DNA of 64,000 bases from Streptomyces sp. DSM 15324. GTDB lineage: Bacteria; Actinomycetota; Actinomycetes; Streptomycetales; Streptomycetaceae. The stretch's first letter is position 1, and each line of letters starts with the position of its first letter. The position numbers were made by a program, and so were the translations under genes. Below the pieces are notes generated by a model, which was not told the DNA's origin, did no database searches, and saw only the letters and a list, made by a program, of their open reading frames with translations. The stretch spans positions 850,203-914,202 of the forward strand of contig NZ_KQ949023.1 of NCBI RefSeq assembly GCF_001514285.1. Reading direction: 5' to 3'. Below, in pieces: positions 8,945 through 18,826 of the stretch.

Positions 8945-9241
8945 ATGGCCGGCTTCGGACACGGCACGCGCAGGTACCCCCGCTCACCTGGCCGCACGAG
9001 GTCAGGGACCGGGCCGGATCGCGCGACGCTCGGGATCGTCGGCCTCGTCTGCGCGGTCGCCGGTTTCTTCACCCTGGGCATCGTCCTGGGGCCCGCGGCG
9101 ATCGTGTGCGGCCGGCTGGCCATGGGCCGCGGGTGGTCGGGTTCCCGGCCGACCCCGGCCCTGGTCGCCGTCGTCCTGGGTGCGATCGACACCCTGCTGG
9201 CGATCATCTGGCTGGCCGGGGTGGCGACACCGGGGCTGTGA
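8945..9241 (+). CDS. Small DUF4190-type membrane protein
   Basis: A 98-residue protein. After a 30-residue basic, Gly/Arg-rich N-terminus there are two hydrophobic helices separated by a short loop (ATLGIVGLVCAVAGFFTLGI and ALVAVVLGAIDTLLAIIWLA), the usual DUF4190 layout. No function is known for the family. The start at 8945 is supported by AGGGAG placed 6 nt upstream. Confidence 0.75.
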   Translation: MAGFGHGTRRYPRSPGRTRSGTGPDRATLGIVGLVCAVAGFFTLGIVLGPAAIVCGRLAMGRGWSGSRPTPALVAVVLGAIDTLLAIIWLAGVATPGL

Positions 9242-9323
9242 CGCGGGAGCCCGTGGCAGGCCGCTCGCGCTCCTGCCCGCAGGTGCCGAGGGACTCGGCG
9301 TCCTCGACGCCGTGGCGGCGCAC

Positions 9324-10094
9324 TCACCCGCCCGTGACCGTGTCGCCCGTGAGGGCCTCGTGCTCCCGCGTTCCGTGCCGGAGTCCCGCCACCTCGGCGC
9401 GGAGCGCGCGGACCTCCTCCGTCAGCGCGAGGATCGCCGCCGTCTGGGCCCGCTCCTCCACGTCGTCCTTCTCGAAGCGCTCGATGAACCAGGCGGCGAT
9501 GTTGGCGGTCACCACACCGAGCAGCGCGATGCCGGACAGCATCAGCCCGACCGCGATGAGCCGGCCCATCCCGGTGGTCGGCGCGTGATCGCCGTACCCC
9601 ACGGTCGTCATCGTGGTGAACGACCACCACAGGGCGTCACCCAGGGTGCGGATGTTCCCGTTCGGTGAGTCCCGTTCCACCGACAGCACGGCGAGCGAGC
9701 CGAACATCAGCAGCCCGACGACCACCCCCGCGACATACGTCGTCACCTGGATCTGCGTGGCCATCCGCGCCCGCCGCCCCAGCAGCAGAAGCGTGGAGAC
9801 GAGCCGCAGCAGCCGCAGCTCCGCGACGAGCGGGAGCACCACCGCGCACAGGTCCAGCCAGTGGGTGCGCACGAACGTCCGCCGGTCGGGCGTCAGCGCC
9901 AGCCGCACCAGGTAGTCCGTGGCGAACGCCCCCCACACCACCCACTCCACCACGGTGCAGCCGGACGTCACCGTGTGCCCGGCCGACGTGTCCACGATCG
10001 GCACGGCGTAGGCGACCGCGAACACCAGGGCGAGAGCCAGCAGCGGCCGTTGGCTCAGCTCTTCCCAACGCTCCTGCGCCGTTCGTTCGTGCAT
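9324..10094 (-). CDS. Voltage-gated-like potassium channel
   Basis: A 256-residue ion channel subunit with about six membrane segments. The selectivity filter TTVGYGD is at residues 163-169 between the pore helix (WWSFTTM) and the last TM helix. A voltage-sensor-like S4 is suggested by the spaced arginines in ELRLLRLVSTLLLLGRRAR (about 92-110). The C-terminus (about 205-256) is a charged coiled coil, probably for tetramer assembly. Its role is presumably K+ flux or membrane-potential control. Confidence 0.92.
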   Translation of the reverse strand: MHERTAQERWEELSQRPLLALALVFAVAYAVPIVDTSAGHTVTSGCTVVEWVVWGAFATDYLVRLALTPDRRTFVRTHWLDLCAVVLPLVAELRLLRLVSTLLLLGRRARMATQIQVTTYVAGVVVGLLMFGSLAVLSVERDSPNGNIRTLGDALWWSFTTMTTVGYGDHAPTTGMGRLIAVGLMLSGIALLGVVTANIAAWFIERFEKDDVEERAQTAAILALTEEVRALRAEVAGLRHGTREHEALTGDTVTGG

Positions 10095-10118
10095 GCTCGC
10101 ATCGTAAAGAAAGCGTAA

Positions 10119-10149
10119 GGGGTGGTGGAGCCATCGGCCCCACCACCCC
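10119..10149 (-). terminator. Hairpin terminator after aceE
   Basis: GGGGTGGTGG and CCACCACCCC form a perfect 10-bp stem around an 11-nt loop, 17 bp beyond the aceE stop. It ends the aceE transcript before the K+ channel gene on the same strand. Confidence 0.75.
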
Positions 10150-10165
10150 TCACGGGCGCCGCACG

Positions 10166-12913
10166 CTACGCGTCGCCCCCGGCAGCCCCCGGGTCCGCCG
10201 CAGCCACGTCGAGGAGCTGGTAGCGGTCGATGGCCTGCTTCAGCACCGACCGGTCGAGCTTGCCCTCCCGGGCCAGCTCGGTGAGCACGCCCACCACGAT
10301 CGACTGCGCGTCGATGTGGAAGAAGCGCCGCGCCGCACCCCGGGTGTCGGCGAAGCCGAAGCCGTCCGCGCCCAGCGACTGGTACGTGCCCGGCACCCAG
10401 CGCGCGATCTGGTCCGGCACCGCCCGCATCCAGTCCGAGACGGCCACGAACGGCCCCTCGGCCCCGGACAGCTTGCGCGTCACGTACGGCACCCGCTGCT
10501 CCTCCTCCGGGTGGAGCAGATTGTGCCGCTCGACCTCGACGGCCTCGCGCCGCAGCTCGTTCCAGGAGGTCGCGGACCAGACGTCCGCCTTGACGTTCCA
10601 CTCCTCGGCGAGGATCTTCTGCGCCTCGACCGCCCACGGCACGGCCACACCCGAGGCGATGATCTGCGCCGGGACCGAGCCCGCCGTGCCCCGGCTCATC
10701 CGGTGGATGCCCTTGAGGATGCCCTCGACGTCCACGTCCTCCGGCTCGGCCGGGTGCTGGATCGGCTCGTTGTAGACGGTGAGGTAGTAGAAGACGTCCT
10801 CGCCGTGCGGGTGCTCCGCCGAGCTGCCGTACATCCTCCGGAGCCCGTCCTGCACGATGTGCGCGATCTCGTACGAGTACGCCGGGTCGTACGCCACACA
10901 GCCCGGGTTCGTCGAGGCGAGCAGCTGGGAGTGGCCGTCCGCGTGCTGGAGACCCTCACCGGTCAGGGTGGTGCGGCCGGCGGTCGCGCCCAGCACGAAA
11001 CCGCGCGCCAGCTGGTCCGACATCTGCCAGAACTGGTCGCCGGTGCGCTGGAAACCGAACATCGAGTAGAAGACGTAGACCGGGATCAGCGGCTCGCCGT
11101 GCGTGGCGTACGACGAACCCGCCGCGATCAGCGAGGCCGTGCAGCCCGCCTCCGAGATGCCGTCGTGCAGCATCTGGCCGGTCGGCGACTCCTTGTAGGC
11201 GAGCAGCAGATCGCGGTCGACCGACTCGTACTGCTGGCCCAGCGGGTTGTAGATCTTCGCGCTCGGGAAGAACGAGTCCATGCCGAAGGTGCGGTACTCG
11301 TCGGGCGCGATCAGCACGAACCGCTTGCCGAGCTCCTTGTCCCGCATGAGGTCCTTGAGCAGTCGGACGAACGCCATGGTCGTCGCGATGGACTGCTGCC
11401 CGGACCCCTTCTTCACACTCGCGTACGTCTTGTCCGCGGGCAGCGGGAGCGGCTTGGAGCGCACCACCCGGGTGGGTACGTACCCGCCCAGCGACTGGCG
11501 CCGGTCGTGCATGTACTGGATCTCCTCCGAGTCGCGGCCCGGGTGGTAGTACGGCGGCAGGCCGGACTCCAGCTCCCTGTCGGAGATCGGCAGGTGCAGC
11601 CGGTCGCGGAAGCCCTTGAGGTCCGCCACCGTCAGCTTCTTCATCTGGTGCGTGGCGTTGCGGCCCTCGAAGTTCGGGCCCAGCGTCCAGCCCTTGATCG
11701 TCTTGGCGAGGATCACCGTCGGCTGGCCGGTGTGCTCCACGGCCGCCTTGAACGCCGCGTAGATCTTCTTGTGGTCGTGGCCGCCGCGCCCCAGGTGCAG
11801 GATCTGGTCGTCGGTCATGCCCTGGACCATCGCCCGCAGCCGCTGGTCGTCGCCGAAGAAGTGGTCGCGGATGTACGCGCCGGACTCGGTGGCGTACGTC
11901 TGGAACTGGCCGTCCGGGGTCGTGTTCATCTTGTTGACGAGGATGCCGTCCCGGTCCTGCGCGAGCAGCGGGTCCCAGGTGCGGTCCCAGATCAGCTTGA
12001 TCACGTTCCAGCCGGCGCCCCGGAAGACCGACTCCAGCTCCTGGATCACCTTGCCGTTGCCGCGCACCGGGCCGTCGAGCCGCTGGAGGTTGCAGTTGAC
12101 CACGAAGGTCAGGTTGTCCAGGCCCTCACGGGCGGCCAGGGAGAGCTGGCCGAGCGACTCCGGCTCGTCCATCTCGCCGTCGCCGAGGAAGGCCCAGACC
12201 CGGGACTTCGAGGTGTCGGCGATCCCGCGCGCGTGGAGATAGCGGTTCATCCGGGCCTGGTAGATCGCGCCGATCGGGCCGAGGCCCATGGACACGGTCG
12301 GGAACTCCCAGAAGTCCGGCATGAGCCGCGGGTGCGGGTACGACGACAGGCCGTACGGTGCCTTGGACTTCTCCTGGCGGAACGCGTCCAGGTTCTGCTC
12401 GCTGAGCCGGTCGAGCAGGAACGCGCGCGCGTAGATGCCGGGGGAGGCGTGCCCCTGGAAGAAGACCTGGTCGCCGCCGTCGCCCTCGTCCTTGCCGCGG
12501 AAGAAGTGGTTGAAGCCGACGTCGTAGAGGGACGCGGAGGACGCGAAGGTGGCGATGTGACCGCCCACGCCGATGCCGGGCCGCTGGGCCCTGGACACCA
12601 TCACCGCCGCGTTCCAGCGGGTCGCGTTGAGGATCCGGCGCTCGATCTCCTCGTTGCCGGGGAAGAACGGCTCGGCCCTGGTGGGGATGGTGTTGACGTA
12701 GTCCGAGCTGCGCATCTCCGGCACGGCCACGCGCTTCTCGCGGGCGCGCTCGATCAGCCGCAGCATGAGATAGCGGGCCCGCTCCCGGCCGCGCTCGTCG
12801 ATCGCGGCGTCGAGGGAGTCGAGCCACTCCTGGGTTTCCTCGGGATCGAAGTCAGGAACCTGACTCGGAAGGCCGCCAATGATGATCGGGTTGCGATCGG
12901 ATCCGGAAGCCAC
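10166..12913 (-). CDS. aceE: Pyruvate dehydrogenase E1 component, homodimeric type
   Basis: A 915-residue thiamine-diphosphate enzyme that decarboxylates pyruvate and acetylates the lipoyl E2 of the pyruvate dehydrogenase complex, feeding the TCA cycle. The length matches homodimeric AceE (about 890-920 residues). The ThDP/Mg motif is [10 protein letters not shown] (244-253) followed by NCNLQ (273-277). The start is GTG at 12913 with AAGGAA upstream; longer in-frame extensions have no homology-like content. It stands alone, with no E2 or E3 genes nearby, as is usual in actinobacteria. Confidence 0.96.
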   Translation of the reverse strand: MASGSDRNPIIIGGLPSQVPDFDPEETQEWLDSLDAAIDERGRERARYLMLRLIERAREKRVAVPEMRSSDYVNTIPTRAEPFFPGNEEIERRILNATRWNAAVMVSRAQRPGIGVGGHIATFASSASLYDVGFNHFFRGKDEGDGGDQVFFQGHASPGIYARAFLLDRLSEQNLDAFRQEKSKAPYGLSSYPHPRLMPDFWEFPTVSMGLGPIGAIYQARMNRYLHARGIADTSKSRVWAFLGDGEMDEPESLGQLSLAAREGLDNLTFVVNCNLQRLDGPVRGNGKVIQELESVFRGAGWNVIKLIWDRTWDPLLAQDRDGILVNKMNTTPDGQFQTYATESGAYIRDHFFGDDQRLRAMVQGMTDDQILHLGRGGHDHKKIYAAFKAAVEHTGQPTVILAKTIKGWTLGPNFEGRNATHQMKKLTVADLKGFRDRLHLPISDRELESGLPPYYHPGRDSEEIQYMHDRRQSLGGYVPTRVVRSKPLPLPADKTYASVKKGSGQQSIATTMAFVRLLKDLMRDKELGKRFVLIAPDEYRTFGMDSFFPSAKIYNPLGQQYESVDRDLLLAYKESPTGQMLHDGISEAGCTASLIAAGSSYATHGEPLIPVYVFYSMFGFQRTGDQFWQMSDQLARGFVLGATAGRTTLTGEGLQHADGHSQLLASTNPGCVAYDPAYSYEIAHIVQDGLRRMYGSSAEHPHGEDVFYYLTVYNEPIQHPAEPEDVDVEGILKGIHRMSRGTAGSVPAQIIASGVAVPWAVEAQKILAEEWNVKADVWSATSWNELRREAVEVERHNLLHPEEEQRVPYVTRKLSGAEGPFVAVSDWMRAVPDQIARWVPGTYQSLGADGFGFADTRGAARRFFHIDAQSIVVGVLTELAREGKLDRSVLKQAIDRYQLLDVAAADPGAAGGDA

Positions 12914-13267
12914 GCTGTTCCTTACTCTCGCTGTTAATCTCGCTGGTTCTCCAGTATCTGCACCGCCCCCATCGTGTACCTCGGAAGTCCAAACGTCATC
13001 TCTACCCCGGGGTAACCAGTGTCTGTTCGAGTCTCGTACCCTTGGATGGTTCTCAAATACGCAAACGGGGCAGATAGGTGTGGTGTACGTCACCATCCGT
13101 CCCGATCTCGTGCCTGGAGTTGCGTCGACACGGCCAGGATCGTCACCGTTTCGGCGGTCTGAACCGCCGGGTACTTGCGCGATCCGCCCCGCCCGTGTGG
13201 ACTACGGCCAATGCTTCGCGCACGCGCGTGGCTGAGATATTCCCAAGACATGATCAGGAGGCAACCC
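12914..13267. promoter_or_regulatory. Divergent intergenic region aceE / DUF3052, with 12-bp palindrome
   Basis: This 354-bp gap is AT-richer than its surroundings and must hold both promoters. The perfect palindrome TACCCCGGGGTA lies at 13003-13014, about 90 bp before the aceE start, and could be an operator. I could not assign -35/-10 boxes with confidence. Confidence 0.4.
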
Positions 13268-13705
13268 GTGAGCGCGACCGCGGACCACGCGGAGGAGCGG
13301 ACCAACCCTGCCGTCAGGCTGGGTTTCCAGCCCGAGCAGGTGGTCCAGGAGATCGGCTACGACGACGACGTCGACCAGGAGCTCCGCGAGTCCATCGAAG
13401 ACACCATCGGCAGCGAGCTGATGGATGAGGACTACGACGACGTGGCCGATGCCGTGGTGCTGTGGTTCCGCGACGAGGACGGCGACCTGACGGATGCGCT
13501 GGTGGACGCCACCACGTACATCGAAGAAGGCGGCTCGATCCTCCTCCTCACGCCGAAGACCGGCCGTGACGGCTACGTGGAGCCGAGCGACATCTCGGAA
13601 GCCGCGACGACGGCGGGCCTGTCCGCCTCCAAGAGCGTCAGCGTGGGCAAGGACTGGAGCGGCAGCCGGCTGGTGACGCCCAAGGCCGCGAAGTCCAAGA
13701 AGTAG
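13268..13705 (+). CDS. DUF3052 family protein
   Basis: A 145-residue acidic cytoplasmic protein of the actinobacterial DUF3052 family. It starts at GTG 13268 with AGGAGG 6 nt upstream. It has an acidic helical front half (EIGYDDDVDQELRESIEDTI) and a beta-rich back half with GGSILLLTPKTGRDGYVEPS, ending in a Lys-rich tail. It has no signal peptide, membrane segment or catalytic motif that I recognise, and no known function. Confidence 0.85.
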   Translation: MSATADHAEERTNPAVRLGFQPEQVVQEIGYDDDVDQELRESIEDTIGSELMDEDYDDVADAVVLWFRDEDGDLTDALVDATTYIEEGGSILLLTPKTGRDGYVEPSDISEAATTAGLSASKSVSVGKDWSGSRLVTPKAAKSKK

Positions 13706-13714
13706 TCCGTCCCC

Positions 13715-13746
13715 GGACGGGCCGAGCCGTCGGGCTCGGCCCGTCC
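13715..13746 (+). terminator. Strong hairpin terminator after the DUF3052 gene
   Basis: GGACGGGCCGAGCC and GGCTCGGCCCGTCC form a perfect 14-bp stem with a GTCG loop, starting 10 bp after the stop codon. There is no T-run, as is common in streptomycete terminators. Confidence 0.85.
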
Positions 13747-13816
13747 GTCGAGCGCGGGCGGCGGCTGCGTAGGGTGGTCTCACCCAGACAGCCCCACCCG
13801 AAGGGACATCCACGCG

Positions 13817-14275
13817 ATGGCGATCCAGGTCGGCGACAAGGCCCCCGACTTCGAGCTCAAGGACAACCACGGCTCCACCGTGAAGCTCTCCGACTTCCGC
13901 GGTGAGAAGAACGTCGTCCTGCTCTTCTATCCGTTCGCGTTCACCGGCGTGTGCACCGGCGAGCTGTGCGAGGTGCGCGACAACCTGCCGAAGTTCGCCG
14001 ACCGCGACACCCAGGTGCTCGCCGTCTCCAACGACTCCATCCACACCCTGCGGGTCTTCGCCGAGCAGGAGGGCCTGGAGTACCCGCTGCTCAGCGACTT
14101 CTGGCCGCATGGCGAGGTCTCCCGCGCCTACGGCGTCTTCGCCGAGGACAAGGGCTGCGCGGTGCGCGGCACCTTCGTCATCGACAAGGAGGGCGTGGTC
14201 CGCTGGACCGTCGTCAACGCGCTGCCGGACGCCCGCGACCTCGGCGCGTACGTCCAGGCGCTCGACACCCTCTGA
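13817..14275 (+). CDS. ahpE: One-Cys-type peroxiredoxin, AhpE-like
   Basis: A 152-residue thiol peroxidase. The peroxidatic cysteine is Cys46 in [11 protein letters not shown]. The downstream [18 protein letters not shown] and [13 protein letters not shown] match the AhpE subgroup closely. It would reduce hydroperoxides or peroxynitrite, probably recycled by mycothiol/mycoredoxin in actinobacteria. Extra cysteines at residue 51 and near residue 115 (DKGCAVRG) could act as resolving partners. It precedes the TerD genes, an adjacency consistent with an oxidative-stress neighbourhood. Confidence 0.92.
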   Translation: MAIQVGDKAPDFELKDNHGSTVKLSDFRGEKNVVLLFYPFAFTGVCTGELCEVRDNLPKFADRDTQVLAVSNDSIHTLRVFAEQEGLEYPLLSDFWPHGEVSRAYGVFAEDKGCAVRGTFVIDKEGVVRWTVVNALPDARDLGAYVQALDTL

Positions 14276-14396
14276 TTCGCCGGCTCCAGGGCATGCGTGG
14301 GCCGGGAACCCGTCACTAGGATCGACTCGTTGATCCGATAGATCCTTATCCACGCACGGTGGGGCGCCCTGCCCCCCGGACACCAATGGAGGACTC

Positions 14397-14972
14397 GTGG
14401 GAGTCAGCCTCAGCAAGGGCGGCAACGTATCGCTGACCAAGGAGGCCCCTGGCCTGACCGCGGTCATCGTCGGTCTGGGGTGGGACGTGCGCACCACGAC
14501 CGGCACCGACTTCGACCTGGACGCGAGCGCGCTGCTGCTGAACAACGCCGGCAAGGTCGCCAGCGACGCCAACTTCGTGTTCTTCAACAACCTCAAGAGC
14601 CCCGACGGCTCGGTCGAGCACACCGGTGACAACCTCACCGGTGAGGGCGAGGGCGACGACGAGGCGATCAAGGTCAACCTGGCCACGGTCCCGGCCGACG
14701 TCGAGAAGATCGTCTTCCCGGTGTCGATCTACGACGCGGAGAACCGCCAGCAGTCCTTCGGCCAGGTGCGCAACGCGTTCATCCGCGTGGTGAACCAGGC
14801 CGGCGGCACCGAGATCGCCCGCTACGACCTGAGCGAGGACGCCTCGACGGAGACCGCCATGGTCTTCGGCGAGCTCTACCGCCACGGCGCGGAGTGGAAG
14901 TTCCGCGCCATCGGCCAGGGCTACGCCTCCGGCCTGCGCGGCATCGCGCAGGACTTCGGCGTCAACGTCTGA
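14397..14972 (+). CDS. terD: TerD-family stress protein (first copy)
   Basis: A 191-residue TerD domain protein starting at GTG 14397 behind GGAGGA. It has the classic double beta-sandwich signatures [22 protein letters not shown], the calcium-binding acidic loop GEGEGDDE, and [11 protein letters not shown]. TerD proteins are cytoplasmic Ca2+-binding factors of tellurite resistance and of a broader stress response acting at the membrane with TerC. It is followed by a strong terminator and a near-identical paralog. Confidence 0.95.
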   Translation: MGVSLSKGGNVSLTKEAPGLTAVIVGLGWDVRTTTGTDFDLDASALLLNNAGKVASDANFVFFNNLKSPDGSVEHTGDNLTGEGEGDDEAIKVNLATVPADVEKIVFPVSIYDAENRQQSFGQVRNAFIRVVNQAGGTEIARYDLSEDASTETAMVFGELYRHGAEWKFRAIGQGYASGLRGIAQDFGVNV

Positions 14973-15000
14973 GCCGCAGGGCGCCCGAAGGATTCACCCT

Positions 15001-15037
15001 CGTCCGGCGCCGCACCGTTTAGGGGCGGCGCCGGACG
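15001..15037 (+). terminator. Terminator between the two terD copies
   Basis: CGTCCGGCGCCGC and GCGGCGCCGGACG form a perfect 13-bp stem with an 11-nt loop, 29 bp after the first terD stop. The two terD genes are therefore probably separate transcription units despite being tandem. Confidence 0.85.
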
Positions 15038-15090
15038 CGCAGGACAACCGAAGAAGCACCACGTGGCAGTACCAGGGGAGGACCAGCAAT

Positions 15091-15666
15091 ATGGGCGTCA
15101 CGCTCGCCAAAGGGGGCAACGTCTCCCTGTCCAAGGCCGCGCCGAACCTCACACAGGTGATGGTCGGGCTCGGCTGGGACGCGCGCTCCACCACCGGAGC
15201 CCCCTTCGACCTCGACGCCAGCGCGCTGCTGTGCAACAGCGGCCGGGTGCTCGGGGACGAGTGGTTCGTCTTCTACAACCAGCTCAAGAGCCCGGACGGC
15301 TCGGTCGAGCACACCGGTGACAACCTCACCGGTGAGGGTGAGGGCGACGACGAGTCGGTGCTGGTGGACCTCGCGAAGGTGCCCGCCCACTGCGACAAGA
15401 TCGTCTTCCCGGTCTCCATCCACCTGGCCGACGAGCGCGGCCAGACCTTCGGCCAGGTGTCCAACGCCTTCATCCGCGTCGTCAACCAGGCCGACGGCCA
15501 GGAACTCGCGCGCTACGACCTCAGCGAGGACGCCTCCACCGAGACCGCGATGATCTTCGGCGAGCTCTACCGGTACGGGGGCGAGTGGAAGTTCCGGGCG
15601 GTCGGACAGGGGTATGCGTCAGGGCTGCGGGGCATCGCCCTGGACTTCGGGGTCAACGTCACATAA
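15091..15666 (+). CDS. terD: TerD-family stress protein (second copy)
   Basis: A 191-residue paralog of the preceding TerD, sharing the acidic loop GEGEGDDE and the tail [15 protein letters not shown]. Differences are scattered, as expected for an old duplication rather than a recent one. The start is ATG 15091 with GGAGGA upstream. Its stop codon lies inside the 14-bp perfect palindrome CATAACGCGTTATG (15662-15675), which may serve as an operator or weak terminator. Confidence 0.95.
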   Translation: MGVTLAKGGNVSLSKAAPNLTQVMVGLGWDARSTTGAPFDLDASALLCNSGRVLGDEWFVFYNQLKSPDGSVEHTGDNLTGEGEGDDESVLVDLAKVPAHCDKIVFPVSIHLADERGQTFGQVSNAFIRVVNQADGQELARYDLSEDASTETAMIFGELYRYGGEWKFRAVGQGYASGLRGIALDFGVNVT

Positions 15667-15794
15667 CGCGTTATGAGCAAAAGCCGGTCCCCCCTGGGCC
15701 ACGAAGGGGACGGGACTAGACTTCGGCTTCAAAAGTTCGTAAAGAGCCGAGTACGGCGCGGGGGAGACCCGTACACACAGGGATTGGGTAGCCA

Positions 15795-16943
15795 GTGCTT
15801 CTGAAAACCTTCGGATGGTCGTTCGCGGTCACCGCGCTCGGTCTGGCCGCTGCGGTCTTCTACGGGGGGTGGGAGGCCCTCGGCATCGTGGCGATCCTCT
15901 CCGTCCTCGAGATCTCGTTGTCGTTCGACAACGCGGTGGTCAACGCCGGAATCCTGAAGAAGATGAACGCCTTCTGGCAGAAGATCTTCCTCACCGTCGG
16001 CGTCCTCATCGCGGTCTTCGGCATGCGGCTGGTCTTCCCCGTCGTGATCGTCGCGATCAGCGCCAAGATGGGCCCCATAGAGGCCGTCGACCTCGCGCTC
16101 AACAACAAGGACCGCTACCAGGAGCTCGTCACCGACGCGCATCCGTCGATCGCCGCCTTCGGTGGCATGTTCCTGCTGATGATCTTCCTCGACTTCATCT
16201 TCGAGGACCGGGACATCCTGTGGCTGCGCTGGATCGAGCGCCCGCTCGCCAAGCTCGGCAAGGTCGACATGCTGTCGGTCTGCATCGCCCTGATCGTCCT
16301 GCTGATCACCTCCTTCACCTTCGCCACCCACGCCCACCAGCACGGCGGCGGACATGTCGACAAGGCCCAGACCGTCCTGATCTCCGGCATCGCCGGTCTG
16401 ATCACCTACATGGTCGTCGGCGGTCTCTCCGGCTACTTCGAGGACAGACTCGAGGAAGACGAGGAACGCGAGCACGAGGAGGAGGAAGAGGCCGCGCGGA
16501 GCGGGAAGCCGAAGTCCGCGGTGCTGCTGGCCGGCCAGGCCGCGTTCTTCATGTTCCTCTACCTGGAAGTGCTGGACGCCTCCTTCTCCTTCGACGGCGT
16601 GATCGGCGCGTTCGCCATCACCAACGACATCGTGCTCATGGCCCTGGGCCTCGGCATCGGCGCCATGTACGTCCGTTCGCTCACGGTCTACCTGGTGCGC
16701 CAGGGCACCCTGGACGACTACGTCTACCTGGAGCACGGCGCCCACTACGCGATCGGCGCCCTGGCCGTGATCCTGATGGTCACCATCCAGTACGAGATCA
16801 ACGAGGTCATCACCGGTCTCGTCGGCGTCGTCCTGATCGCCTGGTCGTTCTGGTCCTCCGTCCGCCGCAACAAGGCACTGGAGGCGGCTGAGGGAAAAGC
16901 TGAGGGCTCGGACGAGAAGACCGAGGTCTCGTCCGGGGTCTAG
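15795..16943 (+). CDS. TerC-like DUF475 integral membrane protein
   Basis: A 382-residue multi-spanning membrane protein of the DUF475/TerC group, with about nine hydrophobic segments. The conserved intramembrane acidic motifs LEISLSFDNAVVNAGIL (near residue 35-50) and LDASFSFDGVIGAF (near 265) match the TerC/LysE-type metal exporter fold. A highly acidic cytoplasmic loop rich in Glu lies around residues 215-240. It starts at GTG 15795. TerC relatives act with TerD, and some export Mn2+. Confidence 0.9.
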   Translation: MLLKTFGWSFAVTALGLAAAVFYGGWEALGIVAILSVLEISLSFDNAVVNAGILKKMNAFWQKIFLTVGVLIAVFGMRLVFPVVIVAISAKMGPIEAVDLALNNKDRYQELVTDAHPSIAAFGGMFLLMIFLDFIFEDRDILWLRWIERPLAKLGKVDMLSVCIALIVLLITSFTFATHAHQHGGGHVDKAQTVLISGIAGLITYMVVGGLSGYFEDRLEEDEEREHEEEEEAARSGKPKSAVLLAGQAAFFMFLYLEVLDASFSFDGVIGAFAITNDIVLMALGLGIGAMYVRSLTVYLVRQGTLDDYVYLEHGAHYAIGALAVILMVTIQYEINEVITGLVGVVLIAWSFWSSVRRNKALEAAEGKAEGSDEKTEVSSGV

Positions 16944-17012
16944 GCGTGGTCCAGGCGGCACCCTGGGTGGAGCCCGGCCGTGTGAACCGGGGTGCGCCGA
17001 GGAACGCTCTTT

Positions 17013-17055
17013 GCGGGGCGGTCGGTGAGGACGCTGTCCTCCACGGCCGCCCCGC
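17013..17055. other. Large imperfect stem-loop between DUF475 and TerD-like genes
   Basis: Outer arms GCGGGGCGG (17013-17021) and CCGCCCCGC (17047-17055) enclose an inner perfect arm pair GAGGAC/GTCCTC with a 3-nt loop. It may terminate the DUF475 transcript or act as a leader structure of the next gene, whose start is 33 bp away. Confidence 0.5.
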
Positions 17056-17087
17056 CGGTATGTCGTGCGAGAAACGTGGGGGCGGGA

Positions 17088-17825
17088 ATGGGCTTCTTCG
17101 ACGGGCTTCTGGGCAGCCGTACGGCCGAGTTCGACTCGGGCAGCGCGGCGACCAACGCGATCGAACTGACCAAGCGGCATCACTATGTCTCCCTGACCAA
17201 ACAGGGTGCGGCCACGGGGAACCTGCGGGTCAACCTGACCTGGCGGATGCGGACGTCCGACATCGGCGGGCCACAGCGGGAGAGTCTGCTGCGGCACCCC
17301 TTCAGGGCGCTCAAACCGCCGGAGGTCATCGGGCACAGCCAGAGCATGGTCAACGTCGACCTCGACCTCGGCTGTCTGTACGAGCTGTCCGACGGCACGA
17401 AAGGGGTCGTACAGCCGCTGGGCGGCCTGCTGGGCGACGTCAACGCACCGCCGTACGTGAAGCTCAGCGGGGACGACCGGTTCGGGTCGGCGTCGGGGGA
17501 GACGATGTACGTCAACCTCGACCACCGGGACGCCATCAAGCGGCTGCTGGTGTTCGTGTACATCTACGACCAGACGCCGGCCTTCGACCGGACGCACGCG
17601 ATGGTGACGCTGTACCCCAGCAACGGGCCGCGGATCGAGATAGGCCTGGACGAGCGGCATCCCCAGGCCCGGTCGTGCGCCGTGGTGATGATCGAGAACG
17701 TGAAGGGGGAGCTGGTCGTGCGCCGGGAGGTGCGGTTCGTGTACGGGTTCCAGGCGGAGCTCGACCGGTTGTACGGGTGGGGGCTGCAGTGGGGGCGGGG
17801 GTACAAGACGAAGGTGGAGAAGTAG
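17088..17825 (+). CDS. TerD-domain protein with MGFF N-terminus
   Basis: A 245-residue protein beginning MGFFDGLLGSRTAEF. It carries a divergent TerD-like domain over residues 30-245 (for example SMVNVDLDLGCLYELSDGTK and LLVFVYIYDQTPAFDRTHAM). The N-terminal peptide resembles that of the TerA/TerF-like proteins in Ter clusters. The ATG at 17088 is chosen since upstream in-frame sequence is not protein-like. It is probably cytoplasmic and a partner of the DUF475 membrane protein just upstream. Confidence 0.85.
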   Translation: MGFFDGLLGSRTAEFDSGSAATNAIELTKRHHYVSLTKQGAATGNLRVNLTWRMRTSDIGGPQRESLLRHPFRALKPPEVIGHSQSMVNVDLDLGCLYELSDGTKGVVQPLGGLLGDVNAPPYVKLSGDDRFGSASGETMYVNLDHRDAIKRLLVFVYIYDQTPAFDRTHAMVTLYPSNGPRIEIGLDERHPQARSCAVVMIENVKGELVVRREVRFVYGFQAELDRLYGWGLQWGRGYKTKVEK

Positions 17826-17826
17826 G

Positions 17827-17851
17827 GCGGGGCGCCGGGCACCCCGCTTTT
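17827..17851 (+). terminator. Intrinsic terminator with T-run
   Basis: GCGGGG and CCCCGC pair around a 9-nt loop and are followed by TTTT, directly after the stop of the MGFF TerD-like gene. It separates it from the convergent TerD-proline gene. Confidence 0.75.
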
Positions 17852-17893
17852 CCGTGGTGTCCTCCCGTCACCGCCTCCCGCCGGCGCCTCCCG

Positions 17894-18640
17894 TCACCGC
17901 CCGATGAACTGGGGCCCTTGCGGCGGCAGCTGGAAGGAACCGTCCGGGTAGGCGTAGCCGTGGGTCGGCAGGTTGTTCGGGTAGCCGTAGGCCGGCTGCT
18001 GGGGAACCTGCGCGGTGGGCTGCTCCGGCGGCAGGGGCTGCGACAGGCTCGGCGTGGGCGGGAGCGGCGCCGGGTCCACGGCGCCGGCGGCCGCCTCCTC
18101 CGACTCGTCCACCGAGATGCCGAAGTCCGTCGCCAGGCCCTTCAGGCCGTTGGAGTAGCCCTCGCCCAGGGCGCGGAACTTCCACCCCTCGCCGCGGCGG
18201 TACAGCTCGCCGCAGATCAGCGCGGTCTCCTCGCCCGTCTCGGGGCGGATGTCGAACGTGGCGATCGGATCACCGTCGGTGGCCGCGTCGTACAACAGGA
18301 TGCTGAGCGCCCGTACGGCGTCGAAGGTGGCGCCGTCCGCCGACGCGACCAGGAGAATCTGACCGACACCGGGCTCGACACCGGCCAGATCTGTCTGGAT
18401 GGTGTCGGTGAGGCCCTCGGCGCCCCGCTTCTTGCCGAGCCGCCAGACCTTCCCGGACGGGTGCCGGGGCTGGTTGTAGAAGACGAAGTCCTCGTCGGAG
18501 CGCACGCGGCCGTCGGGGCCGAGGAGCAGAGCGGAGGCATCGACGTCCGGCACCCCTTGCCCGGGCGTCCAGCGCAGTACAGCGCGTACCGTGGTTGCCT
18601 TGAGCGGGACGTTGGACCCCTTCAGCATCGCGTGCGTCAT
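17894..18640 (-). CDS. TerD-domain protein with proline/glutamine-rich tail
   Basis: A 248-residue protein with an N-terminal TerD domain (residues 1-175; [32 protein letters not shown]-like [18 protein letters not shown]) and a disordered Pro/Gln/Tyr-rich C-terminus (about 185-248). The acidic Ca2+ loop of the classical copies is replaced by a basic stretch GKKRGAEG, so calcium binding is doubtful. The tail looks like a docking or assembly segment. It converges on the previous TerD-like gene. Confidence 0.88.
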   Translation of the reverse strand: MTHAMLKGSNVPLKATTVRAVLRWTPGQGVPDVDASALLLGPDGRVRSDEDFVFYNQPRHPSGKVWRLGKKRGAEGLTDTIQTDLAGVEPGVGQILLVASADGATFDAVRALSILLYDAATDGDPIATFDIRPETGEETALICGELYRRGEGWKFRALGEGYSNGLKGLATDFGISVDESEEAAAGAVDPAPLPPTPSLSQPLPPEQPTAQVPQQPAYGYPNNLPTHGYAYPDGSFQLPPQGPQFIGR

Positions 18641-18826
18641 GCGGTCATCCTGCCCTCTCGGTCCTGATCACGACAACGCGGGGTACACGGGACACACAGC
18701 GGAACCCACACGGGCGAGTTACCTGAAATTCATGCCCCGAGGGAACCCCTGACATGGACCTCTACGTACTATTACCGGCCACCTCATGTCGAATCCACAG
18801 CCTGACCTGCAACACGGGGGAGTTCT

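Noticed and set aside
9324..10637. A 437-codon frame giving the K+ channel a 180-residue extension
   Set aside because: The extension lies inside aceE on the same strand in another frame and is not protein-like; ATG 10094 is the start.
14316..14350. GGATC/GATCC dyad before the first terD as an operator
   Set aside because: Only 5-bp arms, with several GATC words nearby; too weak to list as a feature.
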